From contig JAAFJE010000007.1 in the NCBI GenBank assembly GCA_013298025.1, forward strand, positions 62,001 to 126,000: a stretch of 64,000 nucleotides of DNA, given 5' to 3'. Below the pieces are notes generated by a model. The model searched no databases and was not told the DNA's origin. It worked only from the letters and a program-made list of their open reading frames with translations. The translations under genes were made by a program, and so were the position numbers. Shown here in pieces: positions 18,234 through 27,568 of this stretch. The stretch comes from Cytophagales bacterium. GTDB lineage: Bacteria > Bacteroidota > Bacteroidia > Cytophagales > Spirosomataceae. Position 1 is the first letter of the stretch; every line of letters starts with the position of its first letter.

Positions 18234-19550
18234 TTAATGGATGATTGTTTTTTGTAAATCTTCGAGCGATAACCCCTTGGTTTCGGGCATCATACGCCAA
18301 ACGTACAATAATTGTAGCACCATCATGCCTGCAAAAAAGGCAAAAATGGGTCCTCCTCCGAGTAGGTCGGCGAAATAAGGGAAGAAATTGGCAATCAATG
18401 CCGCAAAAACCCAGTGGGTCAGCGACCCAAACGCCATGCCCGAAGCCCGCACGGTGTTCGGAAATATTTCAGAAATAAATACCCATATTACCGAGCCTTG
18501 TCCAATGGCGTGTGCTCCGATGAAAGCAAATACATAAAATGGCACATTGCTGTACGATTCATTGAAAAATGCCAAGGCGATGAGTCCCAAAGCAATAATG
18601 TACCCAATCGAACCTACGTACATCAATACCCTGCGTCCGAAACGGTCGATTAAGTACCAACCCATCATGGTGAAAATAAGGTTGAATACGCCTATGCCAG
18701 CCGTTGAAAGTAAGGCACTTTCTTTGCCCAAACCTGTCATTTCAAAAATACGGGGAGCATAATAAATCACGGCATTGATGCCCGACAATTGGTTGAAAAA
18801 CGAAAACAAAAAGGCTAATAGCAAGGGCCAAGTAAATTTTTTAGAAAAGAGCGATTCGCTGCTGCTGTGTTCTTGTTGTACCGAAACCAAAATTTCTTGT
18901 ACGGCTTTTTCTACATTTTCGGGCGAATCTTCGGTAATGGCTAGTACTTTTTTGGCTGTGGCTATGTCGTTTTTGTGTAAAAGCAACCAACGGGGTGTTT
19001 CGGGTGTAAAGAGCATCAACAACGAAAAGACCAACGAGGGCAGGGCCACAATGCCCAACATCCAACGCCACGAATCGTCGCCACCTGCCAATAAATAATT
19101 GGAAACGTAGGCTATCAAAATACCAAATACAATATTGGCTTGAAACGAAATAACCATACGACCTCGGTACTTGGGAGGGGCTATTTCTGAAATATATACT
19201 GGTGCTACCACCGACGAAGCTCCGATACTGAGCCCTCCGATGAAACGAAAAAACATAAAAAGATTTACGCCATTGGCAACCGCCGCCCCAACCGACGACA
19301 AAAAGAACAAAACACCAATCCAAAGAAGGGTTTGCTTACGTCCTAGTTTATCGGCAGGAATCCCCCCAAATGCCGCTCCTATTACGGTACCATACAAGGC
19401 TATGGCTACAGCCAAGCCGTGCGTCCAGCTATCTAAATTCCAAAGCTTTTGAATGGCTTGTTCTGCTCCCGAAATCACTGCGGTGTCGAGTCCGAATAAG
19501 AATCCGCCCAAGCCTACCGTAATCGACCAAAGAATAAGTTTGTTGTTCAT
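18234..19550 (-). CDS. sugar porter (MFS, XylE/GLUT-type)
   Basis: 438 residues with 12 membrane helices. Sugar-porter signatures are seen in both halves: FLFGLDTAVISGA in helix 1, ADKLGRKQTLL and RYRGRM-type (PPKYRGRM) loops, PETPRWLL after helix 6, QLSGINAVIYYAP in helix 7, DRFGRRVL and PETKGLSLEDL at the C-terminus. These place it in the proton-coupled or facilitative hexose/pentose group. With the downstream fructokinase it forms a minimal uptake-and-phosphorylation unit. The divergent protein of unknown function at 19695 shares its promoter region. Confidence 0.9.
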   Translation of the reverse strand: MNNKLILWSITVGLGGFLFGLDTAVISGAEQAIQKLWNLDSWTHGLAVAIALYGTVIGAAFGGIPADKLGRKQTLLWIGVLFFLSSVGAAVANGVNLFMFFRFIGGLSIGASSVVAPVYISEIAPPKYRGRMVISFQANIVFGILIAYVSNYLLAGGDDSWRWMLGIVALPSLVFSLLMLFTPETPRWLLLHKNDIATAKKVLAITEDSPENVEKAVQEILVSVQQEHSSSESLFSKKFTWPLLLAFLFSFFNQLSGINAVIYYAPRIFEMTGLGKESALLSTAGIGVFNLIFTMMGWYLIDRFGRRVLMYVGSIGYIIALGLIALAFFNESYSNVPFYVFAFIGAHAIGQGSVIWVFISEIFPNTVRASGMAFGSLTHWVFAALIANFFPYFADLLGGGPIFAFFAGMMVLQLLYVWRMMPETKGLSLEDLQKTIIH

Positions 19551-19694
19551 CGTTAAAATGGCTAATGTTTTGCAAATGTATAAATGGTAAAATATAATTA
19601 ATTATATGATTTATTCTATTTTTAAAACGAATAAATTAAAATGATTGTACTATTTTTGTCATAAAATGGAACAATTTGGAACAAGCTGATTTGC

Positions 19695-20753
19695 ATGACT
19701 TTAGAAAAAAACATCTGTGAAAAATTATACGAAGAGGTAAAAGTAACACTACAACAAGCCTTAGCCAAACGGGGCATGACCTACCGAGGTGCTGAAACCG
19801 CCATTTGGAAAATGCTCGACCCTTGTACCGAAAAAACCTATTTTCAATTGATTGTAGAAGAACATACGGGCTTGCATTTTTCGGCAACTTTCAACAATAT
19901 GTATCTATGGCGAAAATTCAACGAAGTGCAAAGCAAAAAATCAGTCAATTTTCAAGAAGAGTATTTGCAGTTTTTTGTGCAATTTTTAGGCTATCCCAAT
20001 CCTCAAGCCTACCTCAACCAATTCACGGTTGATTTAGGAGTTTTTTTTGGTATCGACAAAAACAGCAGTATTGCCGTGGTACAGCCCATTTTTGATGCCA
20101 ACGGTAAAAATGGGATTAACCAAGGTAAATCGCCTCGCCACAACGAACAAACCGTCGATTCGGGCGACACAGAAGCTTTGTTGGAAATTATTCACTTGTT
20201 TCACGAAACGAGGTATCATTTGCCCAAACGGTTTTACGACCAAGCAATCGTGAGCAAAGTAGGCGACGTACTGCAACTGCAAGCACAGCCTTTGCAACAG
20301 GTCGATTGCCTTTTTTCTATCGGCTTTTATTCCAACGATTTCTTTTGTTGGGCTTATCGGCAAGAACTCTCGGCATGGATAGAATACCTTGAAGCCCCTG
20401 TGAAATTTCGGGTAAAGTATTTCAACGAGTCTTTGCAAAGCTATTGTTGGAGCGATTACTACGAAAGTTCGGAACAGTTTGACTGTGGCTTTTTGGTAAA
20501 AAGACCTTTATTGATTGGCGAAAAATGGGTGCATTGTTATTTTCTTTGTGGCATCGAAAACAAAGCCACAAGAGCCGTGACCAATTATTTATGCCAACAT
20601 TGGCAAAAGTTATCAGAAAAGTATGATACGCATACCAACGCTGCGGTACAGAACAATGCCTTTTTGATGGTTTGTAAAGTAAATAAAGACGATTTACAAG
20701 AAATCTATTGTCAAAATCTGATAGTTTTCCCTAATTTGTCGAAAAATCGCTAA
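19695..20753 (+). CDS. protein of unknown function, possible sensor/regulator
   Basis: 352 residues with no membrane helices. The N-terminal 110 residues are helical (ICEKLYEEVKVTLQQALAKR, then EEYLQFFVQFLGYPNPQAYLNQF). They resemble a domain seen at the N-terminus of many Bacteroidota signalling proteins, where a helix-turn-helix-like part ends in a FLGY..F..F motif. A linker follows, then a beta-rich half rich in Trp, Tyr, Phe and Cys (FYSNDFFCWAYRQELSAWIE; SYCWSDYYESSEQFDCGFLV), which could be a ligand-binding domain. It is divergent from the sugar porter/fructokinase operon and followed by methylglyoxal synthase, so a sugar-related control role is possible. That is inference; no known family was recognised with confidence. 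Confidence 0.5.
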   Translation: MTLEKNICEKLYEEVKVTLQQALAKRGMTYRGAETAIWKMLDPCTEKTYFQLIVEEHTGLHFSATFNNMYLWRKFNEVQSKKSVNFQEEYLQFFVQFLGYPNPQAYLNQFTVDLGVFFGIDKNSSIAVVQPIFDANGKNGINQGKSPRHNEQTVDSGDTEALLEIIHLFHETRYHLPKRFYDQAIVSKVGDVLQLQAQPLQQVDCLFSIGFYSNDFFCWAYRQELSAWIEYLEAPVKFRVKYFNESLQSYCWSDYYESSEQFDCGFLVKRPLLIGEKWVHCYFLCGIENKATRAVTNYLCQHWQKLSEKYDTHTNAAVQNNAFLMVCKVNKDDLQEIYCQNLIVFPNLSKNR

Positions 20754-20805
20754 GGCATCAACTGATGCTCGCATTATCAAAACCTTATTTAATCCCTTTT
20801 ATCTG

Positions 20806-21255
20806 ATGTCTGAAAGAACTATTACGCCCCGCAAACGCATCGCTTTGATTGCTCATGATAACAAGAAAGCCGAGCTAATTGATTGGGTTTTTTATAACCG
20901 TGGTGTGTTGTCGAGACACGAGTTGTTTGCCACTGGCACAACAGGCAAGCTCATCGAAGAGGCTATAGACCGCCCTGTGACGAAATTTTTGAGCGGGCCC
21001 TTGGGAGGCGACCAACAAATTGGGGCTTTGGTAGCCGAAGGGAAAATAGATATGTTGTTTTTCTTTTGGGACCCTATGGCAAGCCAACCACACGACCCCG
21101 ACATCAAGGCTTTATTGCGTTTGGGGGTGGTTTGGAATATCCCTGTGGCCTGCAACCGTGCTACCGCCGATTTTCTCCTAACCTCTTCGTTGCTTACAAG
21201 CGAGTACGAATCAAGCCAAACTGATTATAGCACATATCTCAACAGAAGTGTTTAA
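20806..21255 (+). CDS. mgsA: methylglyoxal synthase
   Basis: 149 residues, the standard length. It converts dihydroxyacetone phosphate to methylglyoxal and phosphate, a bypass used when sugar phosphates build up. Active-site motifs are intact: HDNKK at 17-21, the phosphate loop GTTGKLIEEA from 44, Asp69 in SGPLGGDQQIG, and His96 and Asp99 in QPHDPDIKALLR, equivalent to E. coli Asp71, His98 and Asp101. The gene sits 50 bp after the unknown gene and ends in a strong terminator, so the two may be one transcript next to the fructose-uptake operon. Confidence 0.93.
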   Translation: MSERTITPRKRIALIAHDNKKAELIDWVFYNRGVLSRHELFATGTTGKLIEEAIDRPVTKFLSGPLGGDQQIGALVAEGKIDMLFFFWDPMASQPHDPDIKALLRLGVVWNIPVACNRATADFLLTSSLLTSEYESSQTDYSTYLNRSV

Positions 21256-21264
21256 TAAAAATAC

Positions 21265-21294
21265 AAGGGACAACCACTGTAGTTGTCCCTTTTT
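21265..21294 (+). terminator. intrinsic terminator of mgsA
   Basis: A 10-bp stem (21265-21274 with 21282-21291, AAGGGACAAC and complement) with a 7-nt loop and five T lies 10 bp after the mgsA stop. A-runs upstream let it serve the convergent receiver gene also. Confidence 0.85.
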
Positions 21295-21318
21295 AGTTGG
21301 TTAAGTATAAAGGAAAAA

Positions 21319-21726
21319 TCACTGTAGGCCTCTCAGGTCGTTAAGCACATCTATGGTCATAGGTTTGCTCACAAATTTCGCTACAATTTCGTAAGTATCA
21401 GCCTTTTTTATATCGGCAGGGTCTATGCTTGACGACAAAATTACCACTTTGGTTTGAGGAAAAGTATCTTTGAATCTTTTCGTAAAAACATCTAAAAAAT
21501 CCCAACCGCCCATAATAGGCATATTTAAGTCGAGAAAAATGATGGCGGGTTCGTCTATTTCTGGATTTGTTTGCTTTTGGGCGAGCAAATCTTCGTAAAA
21601 TTTTACAGCTTCTACCCCGTCGGCAGCCGTTTGTATATGCTTTGCAAATTGACTTTTCTGTATCAACATTTTGAGGATGACTAGCGTAATCGGGTCATCA
21701 TCTACGCATAAAATTTGTTTAAACAT
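21319..21726 (-). CDS. single-domain response regulator
   Basis: 135 residues, receiver only. DDD at 9-11, phosphoacceptor Asp66 in IFLDLNMPIMGGWDFLD, switch Ser in LSSSID and Lys121 in FVSKPMT. The GWDFLD segment and the SSSI.P.DI.KA stretch match the receiver at 3291-3692, so the two look like paralogues. No partner kinase is adjacent; the phosphorelay operon lies 1.5 kb away beyond the AraC gene. An output is not encoded, so signalling must be by protein contact. Confidence 0.88.
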   Translation of the reverse strand: MFKQILCVDDDPITLVILKMLIQKSQFAKHIQTAADGVEAVKFYEDLLAQKQTNPEIDEPAIIFLDLNMPIMGGWDFLDVFTKRFKDTFPQTKVVILSSSIDPADIKKADTYEIVAKFVSKPMTIDVLNDLRGLQ

Positions 21727-22179
21727 GACTTCAAAATATATTTAGGGTGGAAACACAAACTGAGGCAATAAAGCCAGAAGTAGTGTTTATCGTGTGTTAG
21801 TGACGGTACGATAATAAAGCAAGGAAATCGTACACAGTTGTTTAGTTTGGCACTAAAATAGTCTTTTTTTTATTTAAGAAAATACAAAAGATTAAGTTAG
21901 TTACGAAATAAGTTAGTAAACGGTATATAATTTTAGGTACTTAAAAAAAATATTCAGCTTTTGTATAACTTTTAAAGGTTATACTTTACTTTTTTGTGTA
22001 AATAACGGAAAGTAAAAAACCCTCTTACTCGTGGCGGTGAGCATCGTTTTTGGCGTGCGAGGGTTTTACTTTTCTTCATAGATAAGGATTATAATTCAGC
22101 AAAAAGACAACATAAGCCTGTTTTTGCCTGTTTATATATAAAACAAACCAACTAAAGTTTCTGTTTTAAAATTCGTGCA
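21727..22179. other. intergenic region of about 450 bp
   Basis: AT-rich DNA between the receiver gene and the AraC-type gene. Apart from the terminator hairpin at 22011-22072 no feature was seen. The receiver's promoter should lie near 21730-21850. Confidence 0.4.
22011..22072 (-). terminator. long-stem terminator downstream of the AraC-type gene
   Basis: AGTAAAAAACCCTC at the left pairs with GAGGGTTTTACT at the right across a GC-rich loop of about 30 nt that can fold further. On the minus strand the stem ends in GAGGGTTTTTTACTTT, a typical T-run, about 110 bp after the AraC gene stop. The structured loop is unusually large for a simple terminator. Confidence 0.6.
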
Positions 22180-23205
22180 TTAGCACAAGCGACTGTCGTA
22201 ATGCCCAATAAATTGATTAGGTGATTGTCCGTAGGTTTTTTTGAATATTCTCGAAAAACTAGACGGATAATTAAACCCAACCATATAGGCCACTTCATTG
22301 ATGGTATATTGCCCCGATTGCAAATATTTACACGATTGTTCGAGGCGTTCGCTGAGGTGATAGTTATATACACTCGTATTGAAAACGGCTTTGTACAGTG
22401 CTTTAAATTTGGCGGCACTCATGCCTACCGACCTTGATAATTCTTCGATAGTTGGGCAAGGCTTGCTCAAATCTTCTAAAATCCAATCATTTACTTGATG
22501 AATTTTTTGGATGTCATGTTTTTTAAAATGCTGTACTGGTGCAAAAATGCTTTTATTGATGAGTTTTTTAAAAAACAACAACGTGAGGTCTAATGCTGTA
22601 CGGTAAAACAATAATTTGGTACTACTTTGGTACAAATCTTCGTACAACAGCGTATCTAAAATACGGTTTAAGTCGAGGTCGATGTTGTCTATTTGCCACA
22701 CTGCTTGATTTGTGGCAATGATGGCATTCAACACCTCCGCCGCTTCTGGTTTTATGTTTGCAATGATATTTTGGGCAATCCATTCTTGCGAAAAGATAAT
22801 CGAAAACGACAGAAAAGGCGTATTGGCAGGAATACTGATTTGTTGCTGCGTCATTGCCGAGCTCATCATCAAGCAATATGGATAAGCGTTGGGCGTGTAA
22901 AGATGCTCGTTGGTATCAACAACGTAATCGTTGCAAATAGTAATGCCCCATTTGTCGTTCGACAAAGCTGGCTGTGTATTGATGTCGAGTGCTTCTTGCC
23001 ATTGTATTTGCAAAAGCTCAACCTCAAATCCAGGCTCTATTTCTACAGACAATACTTTGCCTGTACCTTGCTCATGATAAATGGTATAGCTGTATTTTTC
23101 GGTTGGGACAGCCTGCAACTTTTCAATCAACTCAGCAAGGAAAGCTTGTCGGTTGAGATGTTCGTAAGAGATAGAATGAATACACGCTGTTTTCATATTT
23201 TTCAT
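22180..23205 (-). CDS. AraC-family transcriptional regulator
   Basis: 341 residues. The last ~100 residues hold the two helix-turn-helix motifs of AraC proteins: PTIEELSRSVGMSAAKFKALYKAVF and YTINEVAYMVGFNYPSSFSRIFKKTYGQSPNQF, the second matching the family signature closely. The N-terminal ~230 residues are a poorly conserved effector or dimerisation domain with no motif that identifies a ligand. It stands alone between a receiver gene and the phosphorelay operon, so its targets are not evident. Two close ATGs (residues 1 and 4) make the exact start uncertain by a few codons. Confidence 0.88.
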   Translation of the reverse strand: MKNMKTACIHSISYEHLNRQAFLAELIEKLQAVPTEKYSYTIYHEQGTGKVLSVEIEPGFEVELLQIQWQEALDINTQPALSNDKWGITICNDYVVDTNEHLYTPNAYPYCLMMSSAMTQQQISIPANTPFLSFSIIFSQEWIAQNIIANIKPEAAEVLNAIIATNQAVWQIDNIDLDLNRILDTLLYEDLYQSSTKLLFYRTALDLTLLFFKKLINKSIFAPVQHFKKHDIQKIHQVNDWILEDLSKPCPTIEELSRSVGMSAAKFKALYKAVFNTSVYNYHLSERLEQSCKYLQSGQYTINEVAYMVGFNYPSSFSRIFKKTYGQSPNQFIGHYDSRLC

Positions 23206-23321
23206 ACTTTTGATAGAGCTTCTAGCAAAAAATATTGCTTGCTCTTTATCAACTAATCAAATAAATAGCTCCGCCGTAAGGATGACAGATAGCTTATGTT
23301 TTTGGATTGTTATAATACTTT

Positions 23322-24407
23322 TTATACGTTACTAATAGGAATTTTGAGTAATACTTCAAAAAGATGATTACTTCCTTTTACACTAATATTGCCATGCACC
23401 GACTGCACCCATGCTTTAACGATGTATAAGCCAAGCCCCGCACCGTTCATATCTTTAGGATGATGTGCCTGAAAGAAAGGCTTGATGTCGTCGGTGGTCA
23501 TGCTGTAGTTACCAGCGTAACGATTCCTAATAATAAGCACAAACATTTCGTTTTCTAATCGTACATCGGCATAAACTTTGTACGAGGGGTCGGCGTACTG
23601 GTAAATATTTTGGTATAATTCTGTAAGCATCTGTTCTACCAAATTCTCGTCGTAGCCATACAAGGTAGCGATGTTTGCTTTCATGGCTAGGTCGATATGT
23701 TTAGAAGAACTTCTTTTCAGGTTTTGGTTTATTTTTTTTTGTATTTCTATAATTTGAATTATGTGGTTGCTGGCATTACGCCAAGGGTTGTTGTTGTTAG
23801 ACAACTGATTATACCACAACAGTTTACGTGTGGTTCTTAGCATCCGTTGCCCCGAAGCATAAATACCTTCTATCAAAGGTAAGGCTTCTTCCATCTGTTG
23901 GCTTTGTAATAATTCAAGCACAATTTCACTCAAGTTGACAATACCATTGAGCGGCGTTAGGTACTCGTGGCTCGATAAATTATAAAAAACATCCACTGCG
24001 TTTTTACGAATTTCCATACCTACCGAAGCCTGTTTTTGTGTACTTAAAGCCAGCCTTGCCCGAATGGTTTCGATGAGGTCTTTCGACATAAACGGCTTTG
24101 TCAGAAAGTCATCAGCACCCAAATTCATGCCCTTGCGTTTATCTAAAAAATCGGCTCTTGCCGTGAGAAAGATAAAGGGTAAGTATAAAAATTTAGGGAT
24201 AGCCCTAATTTTCTTGAGTACCTCAAAGCCATCTACTTCATCAAGCATGATGTCGCATATAACAATATCGGGGGCTATAGCAAGTACCAAATCAACGCCT
24301 TTTTGTCCTTCGTGTGCCACAAAACAGACAAAGCCATTGAGTTCCAAAATTGTTTTGGTATTTTCTGCCAAAAGCACATCATCTTCTATCAATACTATGG
24401 TGGGCAT
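23322..24407 (-). CDS. response regulator fused to a histidine-kinase core
   Basis: 361 residues with the order reversed from usual hybrids: receiver first (Asp52 in VICDIMLDEVDG, Lys104 in LTKPF), then a kinase core. The phosphoacceptor helix reads NLSSHEYLTPLNGI, keeping His147 and the following Glu but with Tyr-Leu instead of the usual Ile/Leu-Arg. The N box is weak (MLTELYQNIYQYAD), no clear G1 box is seen, and the G2 motif GAGLGLYIVK is good. It could be a kinase controlled by its own receiver, or an impaired kinase/phosphatase. It overlaps the end of the preceding PAS kinase gene by 29 bp, so the two are translationally coupled. No membrane segment is present. Confidence 0.85.
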   Translation of the reverse strand: MPTIVLIEDDVLLAENTKTILELNGFVCFVAHEGQKGVDLVLAIAPDIVICDIMLDEVDGFEVLKKIRAIPKFLYLPFIFLTARADFLDKRKGMNLGADDFLTKPFMSKDLIETIRARLALSTQKQASVGMEIRKNAVDVFYNLSSHEYLTPLNGIVNLSEIVLELLQSQQMEEALPLIEGIYASGQRMLRTTRKLLWYNQLSNNNNPWRNASNHIIQIIEIQKKINQNLKRSSSKHIDLAMKANIATLYGYDENLVEQMLTELYQNIYQYADPSYKVYADVRLENEMFVLIIRNRYAGNYSMTTDDIKPFFQAHHPKDMNGAGLGLYIVKAWVQSVHGNISVKGSNHLFEVLLKIPISNV

Positions 24408-26301
24408 TTGCTGGTCGTTTTTCCGTCAATTCCAGAACCATACAAGTTCCTTTGTTTAATTTGCTTTTCAATCGCATCGGTGCTTTATGGAAGTCGATAA
24501 AATATTTGGCTACCAACAAACCCAAGCCTGTTCCTTTGATGCCATCGGTATTCGATGCTCTGGCAAAAGCCTTGAACAACTTTTGTCGGTCTTTTGCTGG
24601 AATACCGATACCATAATCGGCAATTATGATACACACACTTCGCTCTGTAAAACGCAGGCGTAACCGAGGTGTTTTTTTCCCATTTGAATATTTGAAAGCA
24701 TTGCTAATCAAATTATTCAAAATGTGGTTCATCATCATTCTGTCAAACTCAATAAGCCTTGGTTTTCCTTTAATTTCTAAAGTAATCGTTCGTCCATCAG
24801 CAAAAGGACTATAACGCTCATGAAGGAGTACTTCTACAAAATTGACCAAATCTTGCGGATAAGGTCTAAACTCTATCTTACCGCTTTCAATTTTACTTAC
24901 TAACAATAGCTCTTCCATGAGGTTGTGCATACCATGTACTTCATTTACAATGCGGTTGGTATGCAAACGAATATGCTCTTGGCTGATTTGGTTGGCATCG
25001 TTGAGCATTTCCATGATTTCGGCACTCGACTGTATCACCGAAAGAGGCGTGCGTAACTCATGCGAAACGATGTTGACAAAGCCCGATTTTAGTTCGTTTA
25101 AGCGGCGTTCCTTCTCAATAATTTTTTGTAATTCCGACACCGCAAAATACTGGTCAGACACATCATTGAAGAACACCGCAAAGTTGAGTTCGTTCACATC
25201 GGTACTAACGTATGGTGTAAACGAATACGTTACGTGCTTCGTAAAACCGTACTTATCTTTGAACTGATACACTTTTTGTGCACTATCGACATAGCGGGTA
25301 TTTTTGTAAAGTTCAAAATCTTTGATAATAAAATCGAGGTTATCAATCGCCAGTGAGTTGAGCTTTTGCCCTATTACTTCTTGCGGCGGATAGCCAAAGA
25401 GCGATTCGTAAGCAGGGTTTGTAAAAACCACGTTATAGTCTTCGTCTATTACAATGACCACTACGCTCAACAAATCAGCTACTTGTGCAATATTTTTTTC
25501 TTTTTGACGCAACAAACGCTCGGCATTTTTTATCGACGTAATGTCTATGCCATAACCCACCACGAGGTCTATGTCGTTGTGGTCGTCTAAGATTGGCTGC
25601 ATTCGCCGCAGTACATAGCGTTTATGTTGTTGCTTGTCTTCTATTTCTTCTACAAACTCTTTGGGTTGTTTTTCTGCCAATACCGAGTTGAAAAACGCTC
25701 TTCGGGTTTCGGCAATTTGTATATCTTTTCCTCTAAACTTGATATAATCAAAATCGTCTTTGCCAATCAGCCAATCACGTACTGAGGGGTTGGCAATGCC
25801 ATTTTGGTTGACAAACAAGTACCGATGCTCTTTATCGAATGCCACAATATCGGCTGGCACATTATGGAGGATTTTTTCATAAAATTGCTTTAAATGAGCC
25901 ATTTGATGCTCCATCTGGTGCGAGTCGGTATAATCGTAATACAACCATAAATGCCCCTCCAATTGGTCGTTTTGGAACAAAGGCAAATAATCTCTCAGAT
26001 ACAAACGACCATCGGCTAATTCGACCAATTCTTTATACACAGGTTTCAATTCGCCGACTACCTTTTGGATATTGGTCAAAAACAACTGAGGGTCTTTAAA
26101 CATACACGCAACTGCTTGGGCAGCCTCTGCACAGTCGGCGCCAACCATTTGTTCGGGTTGTGCAGGAATACTGAACAAACGACAAAAGTTTTGGTTTACA
26201 AATTGTAAACACCTGTATTTATCTTCCAACAGTATAGCAAAAGGAATACTGTTCAGAACAAAATGGAGTTGTGTGAGTAATTTATCCTCAGTTGAAATCA
26301 T
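24379..26301 (-). CDS. cytosolic PAS-domain sensor histidine kinase
   Basis: 640 residues, no membrane helix. Three PAS-like modules are seen at about 10-130, 135-260 and 270-395 (for example NVVFTNPAYESLFGYPPQEVIGQ in the third). A kinase core follows with His414 in VNIVSHELRTPLSVI, N box NNLISNAFKYS, G1 ADYGIGIP and G2 GIKGTGLGLLVAK. The start overlaps the stop of the receiver gene at 26298 by 4 bp. It is therefore the central kinase of a four-gene phosphorelay operon with the LuxR-type regulator upstream. Ligand or redox sensing by PAS is likely, but no cofactor site can be named. Confidence 0.9.
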   Translation of the reverse strand: MISTEDKLLTQLHFVLNSIPFAILLEDKYRCLQFVNQNFCRLFSIPAQPEQMVGADCAEAAQAVACMFKDPQLFLTNIQKVVGELKPVYKELVELADGRLYLRDYLPLFQNDQLEGHLWLYYDYTDSHQMEHQMAHLKQFYEKILHNVPADIVAFDKEHRYLFVNQNGIANPSVRDWLIGKDDFDYIKFRGKDIQIAETRRAFFNSVLAEKQPKEFVEEIEDKQQHKRYVLRRMQPILDDHNDIDLVVGYGIDITSIKNAERLLRQKEKNIAQVADLLSVVVIVIDEDYNVVFTNPAYESLFGYPPQEVIGQKLNSLAIDNLDFIIKDFELYKNTRYVDSAQKVYQFKDKYGFTKHVTYSFTPYVSTDVNELNFAVFFNDVSDQYFAVSELQKIIEKERRLNELKSGFVNIVSHELRTPLSVIQSSAEIMEMLNDANQISQEHIRLHTNRIVNEVHGMHNLMEELLLVSKIESGKIEFRPYPQDLVNFVEVLLHERYSPFADGRTITLEIKGKPRLIEFDRMMMNHILNNLISNAFKYSNGKKTPRLRLRFTERSVCIIIADYGIGIPAKDRQKLFKAFARASNTDGIKGTGLGLLVAKYFIDFHKAPMRLKSKLNKGTCMVLELTEKRPANAHHSIDRR

Positions 26302-26699
26302 TTTAACTGAAAATTAGCATAAGCTTGGTGAATTGCTTGTTGGACAATTTCACGGCTAATGGGTTTTTGGATATATGCAATAATATCGGCTTCGGGACAT
26401 CTTTGTTGAAAAACAAAATATTCTGATGCTGACACCACAATAATACTAATTTGGGTATGCAGGAATACGCTCTGGTTGTCCTGTAAATAGTCCATCATTT
26501 CGTAGCCATCCATTACTGGCATATTCAGGTCTAATAGCACAACCACATGGCTTTGTTTGGTATCTTTGAGCCATTTCAATGCCTCTTCGCCATTTTCGCA
26601 TTGTTCAAAAGGTATATCAAGCATTTTCAACATTCTGCCAAGTAGCAAACGATTGATGTGGTCGTCGTCAACTACAAGAGCAATAGGTTTCTCTGTCAT
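26298..26699 (-). CDS. single-domain response regulator
   Basis: 133 residues, one receiver domain: DDD at 11-13, phosphoacceptor Asp57 in LLDLNMPVMDGYEMMD, Ser-Ala switch in VVSASE and Lys in IQKPIS. No output domain. Its stop overlaps the PAS kinase start (4 bp) and it begins 10 bp after the LuxR-type regulator, so it belongs to the same operon. It may take phosphate from the PAS kinase and modulate the pathway as a sink or allosteric partner. Confidence 0.88.
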   Translation of the reverse strand: MTEKPIALVVDDDHINRLLLGRMLKMLDIPFEQCENGEEALKWLKDTKQSHVVVLLDLNMPVMDGYEMMDYLQDNQSVFLHTQISIIVVSASEYFVFQQRCPEADIIAYIQKPISREIVQQAIHQAYANFQLK

Positions 26700-26709
26700 T
26701 ATCTCAAAA

Positions 26710-27345
26710 TTAATGTATAAACAGTGCCAGTAACTCCCCTTTCGAGTTGATACCCAGTTTGGTATAAATTTTCTTTACGTGGTCGTTTACGGTTGAATAA
26801 CTAATATTTAAAATATTGGCTATCTCTTTGTACGATAAGCCTTTGAGTAGATAATCCATCACGTCGTGCTCTCGTTTGGTGAGCAAATCTTCGGTTGGTA
26901 TTTTCTTTTCTGGTGGTTGTTGCGATATTTTAGCAAACAACATAGATGCCACTTCTGGCGAAATCAAGGCTCCGTTGTTTCTTACTATTTCGATTTGTTC
27001 TAGCAATTTTTTCAACGAAAGAGGCTTCAATAAATAGCCATTCGCTCCTGCTTTTACCGCCTGCCATATCAACTCTTCACTACACGAACCGCTAATCATC
27101 ACCAAATGCGTATTGGGAAAAGCTTTGCGAATAATGCTGATGCCTTCAATGCCAGATATACCTGGCAAGCCTATGTCTATAAAAACCAAATAAGGCTCTT
27201 TTACAAAATTCTTTTTATCATTGAGTAGTTGCTCTATGCTACTTACCGAAAAACCGACACGTATTTCTGGCGACATCCCAAAAAATGTTTCGATATTTTC
27301 TCGCAACATCGCATCGTCTTCTATAAGTCCAATCAATATTTCCAT
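26710..27345 (-). CDS. NarL/LuxR-type response regulator
   Basis: 211 residues. N-terminal receiver with Asp57 in VFIDIGLPGISGIEG and Lys in LLKPLS. The C-terminal LuxR helix-turn-helix reads LTKREHDVMDYLLKGLSYKEIANILNISYSTVNDHVKKIYTKLG in the genome, all signature positions kept. It is the only protein of this operon with a DNA-binding output, so it is the likely transcriptional end of the phosphorelay. As the first gene of the operon it may regulate its own transcription. Targets are unknown. Confidence 0.92.
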   Translation of the reverse strand: MEILIGLIEDDAMLRENIETFFGMSPEIRVGFSVSSIEQLLNDKKNFVKEPYLVFIDIGLPGISGIEGISIIRKAFPNTHLVMISGSCSEELIWQAVKAGANGYLLKPLSLKKLLEQIEIVRNNGALISPEVASMLFAKISQQPPEKKIPTEDLLTKREHDVMDYLLKGLSYKEIANILNISYSTVNDHVKKIYTKLGINSKGELLALFIH

Positions 27346-27568
27346 TTTGATTACCGTAAAAGTTTTGCATCTAAGTTAATCAAAAGTAGGAAGGTTATAT
27401 ATGTTTTGTTCTAATAAGAGTAATAAAACTATATGACTTAAATCAGATATAACTGTAATAATTGTATAATGGCAATACTCTTATTTGCTAATTACCATGA
27501 CGATTTTAGTGGTTAGGTAATTATCTGATGCAAATTTATGCAATGTATCATTCTGATACAATCCCTAA

